Source: Pandoraea commovens (GTDB lineage Bacteria > Pseudomonadota > Gammaproteobacteria > Burkholderiales > Burkholderiaceae). Taken from it: a DNA stretch of 64,000 nucleotides. Location: assembly GCF_902459615.1 (NCBI RefSeq), contig NZ_CABPSA010000004.1, forward strand, positions 372,001 through 436,000, read 5' to 3'. The notes beneath the pieces are model-generated. The model made no database searches. It had not been told where the DNA came from and saw only the letters and a list, made by a program, of their open reading frames with translations. The position numbers were made by a program, and so were the translations under genes. Positions 47,521 to 57,059 of this stretch are shown here, piece after piece (position 1 is the first letter of the stretch; every line of letters starts with the position of its first letter).

Positions 47521-49602
47521 ATGAACGCGCGCACAACACGGCATCCACACACGACCCGGGGCTCGCTCCGCAGTTTCGTGACCACTCTGGCGTCCTCGAT
47601 TTTCCCGACGCCGCGCGCCGATCTCGCCGTCTCTTCCGTTCGCGCCGTACGCTTCGGCTTCCGGCGCATTTCCCGAGTACTGACGGTGTCGCGCACCGCG
47701 CCCGTTGCTGCGGCACTGGCCGCCGGTCTGCTGGCGACGTCCCCGGCCCACGCGAAATATGCCATCGCCCAGTACGGCGAGCCGAAGTATCCGCAGGGGT
47801 TCACGCACTTCGATTACGTCAATCCCGATGCGCCACGCGGCGGCACGTTGACGCTCGCAAACCCCGATCGCCGCACCAGCTTCGATAAATTTAATCCGTT
47901 CACGTTGCGAGGCACGTCAGCTCCGGGCGTGTCCGGGCTCATGTTCGAGACGCTCGGCATCGGCAGCGCCGACGAGCCCGCGACCGTCTACGGTCTGCTG
48001 GCCGACGACATCGCCGTCGCGCCCGACGGCGCCTCCGTCACGTTCCACCTCAACCCGGCGGCGCGCTTCAACAATGGCGACCCGGTCACGGCGCAGGACG
48101 TCAAATATTCCTTCGACACACTGATGAGCCCGCAGTCGGCGCCCGGCTTCAAGGTGATGCTGGCCGATGTGAAGGGCGTGAGTGTGCTCGACAACCGTCG
48201 TGTGCGGTTCGATTTCAAGCGCGTGAGCCCCGATCTGCCGCTGCTCGTGGCGTCGGTCCCGGTCTTCTCGCCCAAGTGGAACGTGGGGGCGGACGGCAAG
48301 AAGAAGGCGTTCGATGCGCTGACGTTCGAGCGTCCGGTGGCGAGCGGCCCCTATCTGATCGAATCGTACGACGGCGGGCGTCGCATCACCTTCCGGCGCG
48401 ATCCGAAGTACTGGGGCAACGACCTGCCGGTGCGACGTGGCACGTACAACTTCGAGCGCATCGTCTACAAGCTGTACTCCGATGACATCGTGCGGCTCGA
48501 AGGCTTCAAGGCGGGCGAGTTCGACGCGATCACCGAATACCGTGCCCGGAGTTGGGTGCGCAGCTACGTTGGCAAGCGTTTCAAGGATGGTGAGCTGATC
48601 AAGCGCGAGTTCTCGCACCACAACGCGGCGGGCATGCAGGGCTTCATTGTGAATACGCGCCGCGACTTGTTCAAAGATGTGCGCGTGCGAAAGGCGCTCG
48701 ACCTCGCGCTCGACTATCAGTGGTTGAACCGTCAACTGTTCTACAACCAGTATCAGCGCATCTACAGCTACTTCACGAACAGCGACCTCGCCGCGCGCGG
48801 CATGCCCAGCGAGGCGGAGTTGAAGCTGCTCGAACCGCTGCGCAAGAAGCTCGACCCGGCGGTGTTCGGGCCGATGGTCGTGCAGCCGACGACGACGCCT
48901 CCCGCGAGCCTGCGCGACAACCTGCGCGAGGCGCGTGAACTGCTGGCGCAGGCGGGCTGGACGTACCGCGACGGCGCGCTGCGTAACGCGAAGGGCGAGC
49001 CGTTCGTCTTCGAATTTCTCGACGATGGCGGGGCGATGGGGCCGGTGGCATCGGCGTATGCCCGCAATCTTGCGAAGCTCGGCATCACACTGAATTTCCG
49101 TCAGAGCGATTTCGCGCTCTATCAAAAGCGCATCGAGACGTTCGACTTCGACATGATCTCGCTGCGCTATCCCGATTCGCAGATTCCCGGCACCGAGTTG
49201 CTCGACCGCTTCGGCAGCCAATCGGCGAACGTGGACGGGTCGGATAACGTGATCGGCCTGAAGGATCCGGCGGTCGATTCGCTGCTGGGTAGCCTCGTGC
49301 GCGCGCATACCTACGACGATCTCGTCGCCGCTGCGCGCGCGCTCGACCGGGTGCTGATGCACGGTTATTACATCGTGCCGCACTGGTTCTCGTCGACGCA
49401 TCGCATGGCGTACAAACGCAATCTGCAATTCCCTGAAAAATTGCCGTTGTACTTCACCGCTGAAGGCTGGCTCGTCTCGATGTGGTGGGATGGCGGTGTG
49501 AAGGGAGAGAAGGCGACGAAGGGTGAACCGCAAGGCGCGTCCGCCCCGGCAACTTCAGCAGATTCAGCAGCTTCAGCAGCTTCGAAAGGAGTGACCCGCT
49601 AA
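47521..49602 (+). CDS. yejA: Peptide ABC transporter substrate-binding protein (YejA-like)
   Basis: 693 residues from ATG 47521 (AGGAGA just upstream); the frame is open to 47329. Long N-terminus with a signal sequence ending near SPAHA. Family 5 solute-binding protein: FTHFDYVNPDAPRGGTLTLA, PDGASVTFHLNPAARFNNGD and RRDPKYWG are typical. In E. coli YejABEF imports microcin C and peptides. The C-terminal 30 residues are an Ala/Ser tail absent from most family members. yejB starts three bases after the stop. Confidence 0.9.
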   Translation: MNARTTRHPHTTRGSLRSFVTTLASSIFPTPRADLAVSSVRAVRFGFRRISRVLTVSRTAPVAAALAAGLLATSPAHAKYAIAQYGEPKYPQGFTHFDYVNPDAPRGGTLTLANPDRRTSFDKFNPFTLRGTSAPGVSGLMFETLGIGSADEPATVYGLLADDIAVAPDGASVTFHLNPAARFNNGDPVTAQDVKYSFDTLMSPQSAPGFKVMLADVKGVSVLDNRRVRFDFKRVSPDLPLLVASVPVFSPKWNVGADGKKKAFDALTFERPVASGPYLIESYDGGRRITFRRDPKYWGNDLPVRRGTYNFERIVYKLYSDDIVRLEGFKAGEFDAITEYRARSWVRSYVGKRFKDGELIKREFSHHNAAGMQGFIVNTRRDLFKDVRVRKALDLALDYQWLNRQLFYNQYQRIYSYFTNSDLAARGMPSEAELKLLEPLRKKLDPAVFGPMVVQPTTTPPASLRDNLREARELLAQAGWTYRDGALRNAKGEPFVFEFLDDGGAMGPVASAYARNLAKLGITLNFRQSDFALYQKRIETFDFDMISLRYPDSQIPGTELLDRFGSQSANVDGSDNVIGLKDPAVDSLLGSLVRAHTYDDLVAAARALDRVLMHGYYIVPHWFSSTHRMAYKRNLQFPEKLPLYFTAEGWLVSMWWDGGVKGEKATKGEPQGASAPATSADSAASAASKGVTR

Positions 49603-49604
49603 TC

Positions 49605-50660
49605 ATGTGGTCCTACATTCTCAAACGACTGCTGATCATGATTCCGACGTTGCTCGGCGTGATTACGCTGACCTTCGCGGTGATTCAATTCGTGCCCGGC
49701 GGCCCCGTCGAGCAGGTGATGCTCGAACTCAAGGGGCGCGGCGGTGGCGGTGAGGCCAGTGGCGGTGGAGGCGGCAGCGACTATCGCGGACGTCGTGGTA
49801 TCGACGCCCAGCAGCTCGCTCAGATCAAGGCACTCTACGGCTTCGACAAAACGCCGATGGAGCGCTACTGGCTCATGCTCAAGCGCTTCGCGCGCTTCGA
49901 TCTCGGGCAGAGCTATTTCCATCACCAAAGCGTGTGGTCGCTGATCGTCTCGAAGCTACCCGTGTCGATTTCGCTGGGGCTATGGACGTTCTTCCTCACT
50001 TACCTGATATCGGTGCCGTTGGGTATCGCCAAGGCGGTGCGCAACGGGTCTCGCTTCGACACGCTCACGAGTCTGGTCGTACTGGTGGGCTACGCCATCC
50101 CTGGCTTCGTGCTCGGCGTGTTGCTGCTGGTGTTGTTCGGCGGCGGCACGTTCTGGCAGTTGTTCCCGTTGCGAGAACTCGTCTCGGACAACTGGAGCGA
50201 TCTGTCGTGGCCAGCGAAGATCGTGGACTATCTGTGGCACATCACGTTGCCGGTGACGGCGTCCGTGGTCGGCAGCTTCGCCGTCATCACCATGCTGACG
50301 AAGAACGCCTTTCTCGATGAAATCCGCCGTCAGTACGTGCTCACGGCGCGTGCCAAAGGTTTGTCCGAACGCAAGGTGCTGTTCAAGCACGTGTTTCGCA
50401 ATGCGCTGATTCCGCTCATCACCGGCTTCCCGGCGGCGTTCATCGGCGCGTTCTTCGCGGGCAGTCTGCTGATCGAAACGTTGTTCTCGCTCGACGGACT
50501 CGGCCGTCTGTCGTACGAATCGGTACAGCGCCGCGACTATCCGGTCGTGCTCGGTTCGCTGTATCTGTTCACGCTCATCGGGCTGGTGACCAAGCTCATC
50601 TCCGACCTCTGCTACGTGCTGGTCGATCCGCGTATTCAATTCGATCGAGTGGAGCACTGA
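49605..50660 (+). CDS. yejB: Peptide ABC transporter permease YejB
   Basis: 351 residues with about six membrane helices. DppB-type N-terminus MWSYILKRLLIMIPTLLGVI. The EAA loop is LTARAKGLSERKVLFKHVFRNALIPL. A Gly/Ser-rich insertion between residues 45 and 65 is also found in E. coli YejB-like proteins. Coupled to yejE one base downstream. Confidence 0.92.
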   Translation: MWSYILKRLLIMIPTLLGVITLTFAVIQFVPGGPVEQVMLELKGRGGGGEASGGGGGSDYRGRRGIDAQQLAQIKALYGFDKTPMERYWLMLKRFARFDLGQSYFHHQSVWSLIVSKLPVSISLGLWTFFLTYLISVPLGIAKAVRNGSRFDTLTSLVVLVGYAIPGFVLGVLLLVLFGGGTFWQLFPLRELVSDNWSDLSWPAKIVDYLWHITLPVTASVVGSFAVITMLTKNAFLDEIRRQYVLTARAKGLSERKVLFKHVFRNALIPLITGFPAAFIGAFFAGSLLIETLFSLDGLGRLSYESVQRRDYPVVLGSLYLFTLIGLVTKLISDLCYVLVDPRIQFDRVEH

Positions 50661-50661
50661 C

Positions 50662-51756
50662 GTGACCCGATCCGCCACGCCATCGCAACGCCCGACGTCC
50701 TATGCCGCATCGCGCTCGCCGCGCTGGCGTGTCTGGCGGCGTTTTCGCAGTCACCGGCTCGGTTACTGGAGCCTCATCGCCTTCGTCGTGCTGTTCGGCA
50801 TCAGCTTGTTTGCCGAGGTCATCGCCAACGACAAACCGTGGGTCGTGCGGTATGAGGGGCAGTGGTACTTCCCGCTGGTGAAGACGTATCCCGAAGCGAC
50901 CTTCGGCGGCGATTTCCCGACGCCGACGGACTATCTCGATCCGTTCATCGAAGACCGCATTCGCGCGGGCGATAACTTCGCGATCTATCCGCCGGTGCGC
51001 TATAGCTACGACACCATCAACTATTTCTCGAAGGTGCCGAACCCGGCGCCGCCGTCGTCCGAAAACTGGCTGGGGACGGACGACCGTGGTCGCGACGTCT
51101 TCGCGCGGCTGCTCTACGGCTTCCGGCTGTCGGTGATCTTCGCGCTGGCGCTCACGGTCTCGGGCACGCTGCTCGGCATGCTCGCCGGTGCGGTGCAGGG
51201 TTTTTACGGCGGACGCATCGACCTCACGTTGCAGCGGCTGATCGAAATCTGGGGGTCGTTGCCCGAGCTGTATCTGCTCATCATCTTCGCGTCGATCTTC
51301 GAGCCGCATTTGTGGCTGTTGTTCGTGCTGCTGTCGCTGTTCGGCTGGATCGGTCTTTCCGATTATGTGCGGGCCGAATTCCTGCGTAACCGTCAGCTGG
51401 ATTACGTGCGCGCGGCGCGGGCGATGGGGCTGTCGAACTGGCAGATCATCCGACGTCACGTATTGCCCAACAGCATGACGCCGGTGATCACGTTCCTGCC
51501 ATTCCGGATGAGCGGGGCGATTCTGGCGCTCACCAGTCTCGACTTCCTCGGGCTCGGCGTGCCACCGCCGACACCGAGCCTTGGCGAACTGCTCAATCAG
51601 GGCAAGGCGAACCTCGACGCGTGGTGGATTTCGCTGGCGACGTTCGTCGTGCTCGTGCTCACGTTGTTGTTGCTCACGTTCATGGGAGACGCCTTGCGCA
51701 ATGCGCTCGACACGCGTGTCGCGGACAAGCAGGCTGCGGCCGGGGGGGCGATGTGA
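50662..51756 (+). CDS. yejE: Peptide ABC transporter permease YejE
   Basis: 364 residues from GTG 50662. DppC-type permease: N-terminal cytoplasmic part, first helix LGYWSLIAFVVLFGISLFAE, a periplasmic domain of about 90 residues (KTYPEATFGGDFPTPTDYLD) typical of YejE, then five helices and the EAA loop VRAARAMGLSNWQIIRRHVLP. Its stop overlaps the yejF start (GTGA). Confidence 0.92.
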   Translation: MTRSATPSQRPTSYAASRSPRWRVWRRFRSHRLGYWSLIAFVVLFGISLFAEVIANDKPWVVRYEGQWYFPLVKTYPEATFGGDFPTPTDYLDPFIEDRIRAGDNFAIYPPVRYSYDTINYFSKVPNPAPPSSENWLGTDDRGRDVFARLLYGFRLSVIFALALTVSGTLLGMLAGAVQGFYGGRIDLTLQRLIEIWGSLPELYLLIIFASIFEPHLWLLFVLLSLFGWIGLSDYVRAEFLRNRQLDYVRAARAMGLSNWQIIRRHVLPNSMTPVITFLPFRMSGAILALTSLDFLGLGVPPPTPSLGELLNQGKANLDAWWISLATFVVLVLTLLLLTFMGDALRNALDTRVADKQAAAGGAM

Positions 51757-53348
51757 ACGCGCCGATCCTCAGTATCGAAAACCTCTCGGTGCGCTTCGGC
51801 GATACCGAAGCCGTGAAGGATGTGAGCCTTGCCATCGAGCGCGGCGAGCGGGTCGCGCTCGTCGGTGAATCGGGCTCGGGCAAGAGCGTGACGGCGCTCG
51901 CCATTCTGCGTCTGTTGCAGGACGCGCAGATTCAGGGGCGCATTCTGCTCGACGGTGTGGATCTCGCTTCCGTGAGCGAGCGCGAAATGCGCGGGCTGCG
52001 CGGCAACGACGTCGCCATGATCTTCCAGGAGCCGATGACGGCGCTCAATCCGCTCTATCCGATCGGTGAGCAGATTGCCGAGGCGCTGGAGCTGCACGAA
52101 GGGCTGTCCAAGAAAGACGCCAGGTCGCGCGCCATCGAACTGCTGCGCCGCACGGGCATTCCCGAGCCGGAGCGGCGCGTGTCGCATTTCCCGCATGAGC
52201 TGTCGGGCGGTCAGCGTCAGCGCGCCATGATTGCCATGGCGCTTGCCTGCCGTCCCAAGTTGTTGTTGGCGGATGAGCCGACCACGGCACTCGACGTCAC
52301 CATCCGCGCGCAGATCATCGAATTGCTGCTGGAATTGCAGCGCGATGCCGCCGAGAAGCGCGGTATGGCGGTGCTGCTCATCACGCACGATCTGAATCTG
52401 GTGCGACGTTTCGCGCAGCGCGTGGCGGTCATGGAGAAGGGCGTGCTGGTCGAGTGCGCCGACACCGAGACGCTGTTCACGAATCCGCAGCACCCGTACA
52501 CGCGCAAGCTCATCGACAGCCGTCCGCAGCGGGAGATTCATCCGGTGCTGCCGATTGCGCCAGTGTTGCTCGAAGGGCGAGGCGTGACTGTGGACTATGC
52601 GACGGCGCAGCCGGGCGTGCGCGGCTGGTTCCAGCGCGGTCGGTTCCGGGCCGTGCATCCGGTCGATTTGTCACTGCGTCAGGGCGAGACGCTCGGGGTG
52701 GTCGGTGAGTCGGGCTCGGGCAAGACGACGTTGGCGATGGCCATGCTCGGTCTTCAGCACACGAGCGCGGGGCAGATCGAGTTCCAGGGAGAACCTCTGG
52801 CGTCGTATCGCGGCAGGAAGCAGCGCACTTTGCGCTCACGCATGCAGATCGTGTTTCAGGACCCATTCGGCTCGCTGTCGCCGCGTATGACGATCGAGGA
52901 AATCGTGGGCGAGGGTTTGGCGTTACATCGCCCGCAGATGAGCGAAGACGAGCGGCGGACCAAGGTGGCAGAAACGCTGCGCGAGGTCGGCATCGACGCG
53001 CGCGCCATGTCGCGTTACCCGCATGAGTTTTCCGGTGGTCAACGGCAACGGATTGCCATTGCCCGGGCGCTCATCGTCGATCCTCAGATTCTGGTGCTCG
53101 ATGAGCCGACGAGTGCGCTCGACGTGTCGATTCAGCAGCAAGTGCTCCATCTGCTGGCCCAATTGCAGATCAAGTACAACCTGAGTTACCTCTTCATCAG
53201 CCACGATCTGGCGGTCATGCGAGCGATGGCGCACCGGGTTCTGGTGTTCAAAGACGGGCATCTGGTGGAGCAGGGCGATACGGAATCGGTATTTTTTGAT
53301 CCGCAAAACGCCTACACCCGGGAGCTGGTCGCGGCGGCCATGCTGTAG
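51753..53348 (+). CDS. yejF: Peptide ABC transporter, fused double ATP-binding protein YejF
   Basis: 531 residues from GTG 51753, overlapping the yejE stop; starts further up would lie inside yejE. Two ABC domains in tandem: Walker A GESGSGKSV and GESGSGKTT, signatures [15 protein letters not shown] and FSGGQRQRIAIARAL, Walker B LLLADEPTTALD and LVLDEPTSALD. Each half ends with the oligopeptide C-terminal region (TNPQHPYTRKL and FDPQNAYTREL). Drives the YejBE permease. Confidence 0.93.
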   Translation: MNAPILSIENLSVRFGDTEAVKDVSLAIERGERVALVGESGSGKSVTALAILRLLQDAQIQGRILLDGVDLASVSEREMRGLRGNDVAMIFQEPMTALNPLYPIGEQIAEALELHEGLSKKDARSRAIELLRRTGIPEPERRVSHFPHELSGGQRQRAMIAMALACRPKLLLADEPTTALDVTIRAQIIELLLELQRDAAEKRGMAVLLITHDLNLVRRFAQRVAVMEKGVLVECADTETLFTNPQHPYTRKLIDSRPQREIHPVLPIAPVLLEGRGVTVDYATAQPGVRGWFQRGRFRAVHPVDLSLRQGETLGVVGESGSGKTTLAMAMLGLQHTSAGQIEFQGEPLASYRGRKQRTLRSRMQIVFQDPFGSLSPRMTIEEIVGEGLALHRPQMSEDERRTKVAETLREVGIDARAMSRYPHEFSGGQRQRIAIARALIVDPQILVLDEPTSALDVSIQQQVLHLLAQLQIKYNLSYLFISHDLAVMRAMAHRVLVFKDGHLVEQGDTESVFFDPQNAYTRELVAAAML

Positions 53349-53464
53349 GTCCGTGACATTGCCGTGAAACGTCACACAACGTCGTAGAACATCGGCTAAA
53401 TCGCAAACGATTGATTGTTAATGAAAATTTCCTGATTGCGCTGATTGTTTTTTTCTATTACCTT

Positions 53465-53493
53465 TTGACATCATGTGACGTTCACATTACTAT
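53465..53493 (+). promoter_or_regulatory. Strong sigma70 promoter for the NlpC/P60 gene, with internal dyad
   Basis: TTGACA (53465-53470), 17-base spacer, TACTAT (53488-53493). Inside the spacer TGTGACGTTCACA is a 5-bp inverted repeat (TGTGA, 3 bases, TCACA), an obvious candidate operator. The gap of 322 bases from yejF is AT-rich and otherwise empty of genes. Confidence 0.75.
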
Positions 53494-53670
53494 CGCGTAC
53501 CAATTAAGTTGATTATTCAACGAGTTAACCGGTCTCGTCAGAGGTCGGTTCAGACAACAAGTTCGGCGGTGGGTCAGCCGGGCGTGACTCGAAGGTTTTC
53601 AACACAGCAGCATCCTGTTGCAACTGACGAGCTACTCATCGGCCATCCGACTCAACCAACCCGGCGACCA

Positions 53671-54372
53671 ATGCAGACGAAACCTCCGCGCACCCGCAAG
53701 ACACTCCTTCTCGCGTTCACTGCCGCTGGCCTCGTCACCGCCTCGTTGACGGCGAAGGCTGACGACTACAACAATGGCCCGACCGCCGCAGCCCGCGCTG
53801 CCGCAGCGGCTATTCAGGCCAGCAACGCTTCCCCGAACACCGCAAACGTCACCACCGTGTCCACCGACGCCGCCCAGCCGGTCGTCGAAGAGTCGCGTGT
53901 GCAACGTGCGCAGAAGCTGTTGTCGAATGTGACGGACAAGGCGTCGGACGTCGTACTTGGCGCGCTGAATTACATCGGCGTTCGTTACAAATACGGTGGC
54001 AACACGCCGGACAGCGGCCTGGATTGCAGCGGCTTCGTGCGCTATGTGTTCCAGGACACGCTCAATTTCATGCTGCCGCGCCGCTCGGAAGAAATGAGCC
54101 AGGTGGGCGAGCGCATTGCCAAGACCGATCTGAAGCCGGGCGATCTGGTGTTCTTCAACACCATGCGTCGCAGCTTCTCCCACGTCGGTATCTATATTGG
54201 TGGCGACAAGTTCGTGCACGCCCCGGCAACGGGAGGCAAGATCCGCGTGGAAGACTTGCGCGAATCGTACTGGTCGGCTCGCTACAATGGCGCTCGCCGT
54301 GTCGAGACGCTCAAGGCCAGCGCCGAACTCACGCGCGTCGAGCAGCTCTTCAAGAACGACCACCCGATGTAA
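53671..54372 (+). CDS. NlpC/P60 family cell-wall endopeptidase
   Basis: 233 residues from ATG 53671; the frame is open to 53509. Signal peptide (TRKTLLLAFTAAGLVTASLTAKA), a linker, and a C-terminal NlpC/P60 domain with catalytic Cys119 in GLDCSGFVRYVF, His in SHVGIYIGGD, and a third polar residue in FVHAPATGG. These enzymes cut D-Glu to diaminopimelate bonds or related links in peptidoglycan. A strong promoter is visible upstream, so it is a single-gene unit. Confidence 0.9.
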   Translation: MQTKPPRTRKTLLLAFTAAGLVTASLTAKADDYNNGPTAAARAAAAAIQASNASPNTANVTTVSTDAAQPVVEESRVQRAQKLLSNVTDKASDVVLGALNYIGVRYKYGGNTPDSGLDCSGFVRYVFQDTLNFMLPRRSEEMSQVGERIAKTDLKPGDLVFFNTMRRSFSHVGIYIGGDKFVHAPATGGKIRVEDLRESYWSARYNGARRVETLKASAELTRVEQLFKNDHPM

Positions 54373-54412
54373 GTCGTCGATCCCCGCGAACAGTGCGGGG
54401 TTCGATGCAAGA

Positions 54413-54445
54413 AAAAATGCCGCCCATTGGGCGGCATTTTTGTTT
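54413..54445. terminator. Bidirectional terminator between NlpC and patatin genes
   Basis: AAAAATGCCGCC / GGCGGCATTTTT (54413-54424 with 54430-54441) with a CATTG loop, then GTTT; T-runs on both strands. Confidence 0.9.
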
Positions 54446-54473
54446 GAGGCGGGCGGCGCAGCGGAGCACTGGC

Positions 54474-55604
54474 TTAGCGTGAGGCCTGCGGCATGCCTTT
54501 GGGCGCTTCCGACTGGGCATCGGCCAGTTTGCGCTGGATCTCCGGCCACATCTTGGCGACGGCTTCCTCGCCCGCCAGAATCGCGCGGTTGCGCCCCTGG
54601 AAGTCCGAGGCCCCCATCTTCGCCAGCGACGGACGAATCACGACGTCCGCATTCTTCTCTAGCTCGTACTGCTTGATCGACTGACCCATGATCGTGAACG
54701 TTTGCATCAGGATGTCGAACTGACCTTGCGTGGCCTGTGCCGTCGGATTGGCCGAGATGTCGACGGCAATGACAAAGTCCGCCCCCATCTGACGCGCATA
54801 CTCCGCCGGTACCGGTGCGACCAGGCCGCCGTCGACATAATCGCGATTGCCGATATGCACCGGCTCGAACACGCCCGGCACGCTGCTCGACGCGCGCACG
54901 GCCTGCCCGGTGTTGCCACGACGGAACAGAATCGGTGCGCCGCTCTGCAAATCGGTGGCGACGATGCCCAACTGACGCGGCATCTGTTCGATCGTGCGGT
55001 CCTTGAGCACCTTGTTGACGTACGATTGGAGCGCCTCGCCGCGCAACATGCCGCGCGAGCGGAACGGCATCGTCCAGTCGCTGATCGAGGCTTCGTCCAT
55101 CGTCGATGCCAGACGGTTCAGCTGGAAGCCGTTCAGGCCCGAGGCGTACATCGCCCCCACGACGCTCCCGGCACTGGTGCCGACCACAATGTCGGCATGG
55201 ATCCCGCGGGCTTCGAGTGCCTTGATGACGCCAACGTGCGCAAAGCCGCGTGCGGCACCGCCGCCGAGGGCCAGACCGATCTTTAACGGGCGGATGATCT
55301 TGGGCGGGGCGATGGGCGTGGCCGGGACCGTTTGTGACTGAGCGGTCGGCGGGACCGTCGTCGGAACCGAGGCCGACGGGCCTTGCGAATTCATCGGAGG
55401 TGCGCTGGCGCACCCGGCGATCAGGGCGGCCACGGCAAGCGCGGCGAACGAGGTGCGTGCGCGACGCAGATTTGGGATCAACGACAACAAGGGGAAACTC
55501 CGGCAGGGCAGGACAGACGCGCGCGGCACCTTGAATCGTTGTGATGGGGTGGCCGGTGCGTCGACGCGCAATTTTACGGCGATTGGAGCGTCGAGGACAC
55601 TCAT
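54474..55604 (-). CDS. Patatin-like phospholipase, probable lipoprotein
   Basis: 376 residues from ATG 55604. Patatin domain: oxyanion loop LGGGAARGFAHVGVI, nucleophile GTSAGS, and catalytic Asp in DYVDGGLVAPVP (Ser-Asp dyad). A lipobox ALIAGC follows a hydrophobic stretch but lies some 65 residues into the protein. A TTG at 55490 with GGAG seven bases ahead would put the lipobox Cys at residue 27 and make a proper lipoprotein signal, so the true start may be there (338 residues). Likely a lysophospholipase or phospholipase A at the envelope. Confidence 0.85.
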   Translation of the reverse strand: MSVLDAPIAVKLRVDAPATPSQRFKVPRASVLPCRSFPLLSLIPNLRRARTSFAALAVAALIAGCASAPPMNSQGPSASVPTTVPPTAQSQTVPATPIAPPKIIRPLKIGLALGGGAARGFAHVGVIKALEARGIHADIVVGTSAGSVVGAMYASGLNGFQLNRLASTMDEASISDWTMPFRSRGMLRGEALQSYVNKVLKDRTIEQMPRQLGIVATDLQSGAPILFRRGNTGQAVRASSSVPGVFEPVHIGNRDYVDGGLVAPVPAEYARQMGADFVIAVDISANPTAQATQGQFDILMQTFTIMGQSIKQYELEKNADVVIRPSLAKMGASDFQGRNRAILAGEEAVAKMWPEIQRKLADAQSEAPKGMPQASR

Positions 55605-55780
55605 CAGTTCACTTTTCGAGGGTGTCATCAATGGAAGGTGACCTGATGTGGAACCTTTGGCACAGCACTTCGTCTTATTTGCCGTTACTCGAGAGGTTTC
55701 GCTTCGCTCCTCGTCGCCGTTCGGCATCTTTCCTCCCTCCTGCGATTTTCCCGTCTCCGATAGTGAATATATGAATTAAT

Positions 55781-55822
55781 GCAAATGGGAATCATTTGCG
55801 TTGATAATGATTTTTCATTATC
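55781..55822 (+). promoter_or_regulatory. Two adjacent Fur boxes
   Basis: Box 1 is a 19-bp dyad GCAAATG-GGAAT-CATTTGC (55781-55799). Box 2 is GATAATGATTTTTCATTATC (55803-55822), very near the classic Fur consensus with one extra central base. They are 3 bases apart and 43 bases before the iron-binding protein gene. Iron-dependent repression by Fur is expected. Confidence 0.88.
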
Positions 55823-55864
55823 CTGTTCCTCTCTGTAAAACCATGACTGCGAGGGGAATAGCCC

Positions 55865-56920
55865 ATGAAGGCGAAGACGATCGGCAAACTGGCGCGACTG
55901 ACGGTGCTCGGCACTGCAATGGCTGCGGCATTCGGCGCGCAAGCGGACACCAATGGCGTGCTGAACCTGTACTCGGCGCGTCACTATCAGACCGACGAGC
56001 AGCTTTATGGCACGTTCACCAAGCAGACCGGCATCAAGATCAATCGCATCGAAGCGGACGACGCGGCGCTGCTGGAGCGTCTGAAGAGCGAAGGGGCGAA
56101 GAGCCCGGCGGACGTCATTCTCATGGTCGACGCGGCGCGTCTGGCGAAGGCGGACGAAGCCGGTCTGTTCCAGCCGACCAAGTCGGCCACGCTCGACACG
56201 CGTATTCCGGCCAAGCTGCACGCTGCGAGTTCGAAGGCAGGCACCGACTGGTACGGTTTCTCGACGCGTGCGCGCGTGATCGTCTACAACAAGGACAAGG
56301 TCGATCCGAAGACGGTACAGACGTATGCATCGCTGGCCGATCCGTCGCACAAGGGACAGGTCTGCACGCGCTCGGGATCGCATCCGTACATGCTCTCGCT
56401 GGTGGGGGCACTGGTCGCACGCGAAGGCGCTCAGGCCACGCAGAAGTGGGCTGAGAGCATGGTAGCGAACTTTGCTCGCGCGCCGCGCGGTGGCGACACC
56501 GATCAGATCAAGGCCGTGGCGACGGGCGAGTGCGGCGTAGCACTCGCCAACTCCTATTACTACGTGCGCATGGCGCGCTCGGACAAGCCTGAAGACAAGG
56601 CGCTCATGTCGAAGGTCGGTTTCATCTGGCCGGATCAGGCGGGCAAGGGCACGCACGTGAACGTAGCGGGGGCGGGCGTTGCCAAGCACGCGCCGAATCA
56701 CGCGAATGCGGTCAAGTTCCTCGAATATCTGGCGAGCGACGAAGCGCAGCAATACTTCGCCAACGGCAACAACGAGTGGCCGGCCGTGCCGACGACGAAG
56801 GTCGACAATGCGGCGCTCGTCGCCCTCGGCGAGTTCAAGGCGGAAGACGTGCCCATCGGCACGATTGCCAGGAATCTGCCGGAAGCACAGCGCATTCTGG
56901 ATCGCGCTGGCTATAAATGA
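55865..56920 (+). CDS. Periplasmic Fe(III)-binding protein, FbpA/FutA-like
   Basis: 351 residues. Signal peptide ends near AFGAQA. The mature part starts with LNLYSARHYQTDEQLYGTF, typical of ferric-binding proteins, and the iron-ligand tyrosine cluster is NSYYYVRM (Tyr231-233). Fur boxes precede it. No fbpB/fbpC permease or ATPase genes are adjacent: the next gene is on the opposite strand. A terminator follows, so it is monocistronic. Confidence 0.92.
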   Translation: MKAKTIGKLARLTVLGTAMAAAFGAQADTNGVLNLYSARHYQTDEQLYGTFTKQTGIKINRIEADDAALLERLKSEGAKSPADVILMVDAARLAKADEAGLFQPTKSATLDTRIPAKLHAASSKAGTDWYGFSTRARVIVYNKDKVDPKTVQTYASLADPSHKGQVCTRSGSHPYMLSLVGALVAREGAQATQKWAESMVANFARAPRGGDTDQIKAVATGECGVALANSYYYVRMARSDKPEDKALMSKVGFIWPDQAGKGTHVNVAGAGVAKHAPNHANAVKFLEYLASDEAQQYFANGNNEWPAVPTTKVDNAALVALGEFKAEDVPIGTIARNLPEAQRILDRAGYK

Positions 56921-56963
56921 TGAAGTGATGGGAGGAGCGTCGTGAAGTCATGACGTCCTGAAA

Positions 56964-57000
56964 AAAACGGGCGCCGGAGAGATTCCGGTGCCCGTTTTCG
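56964..57000 (+). terminator. Terminator after the iron-binding protein gene
   Basis: 15-bp stem with a G-U pair (56964-56978 with 56984-56998, arms AAAACGGGCGCCGGA and TCCGGTGCCCGTTTT), loop of five. Confidence 0.8.
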
Positions 57001-57059
57001 TTTGGGGTGTTGCTCGCTCATGACGTCGATCGAGCGATGCCCGACGACGTCATATCGGC

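Noticed and set aside
47917-49533. 538-codon minus-strand frame opposite yejA
   Set aside because: Shadow of yejA; Arg/His-rich composition typical of antisense reading of GC-rich genes.
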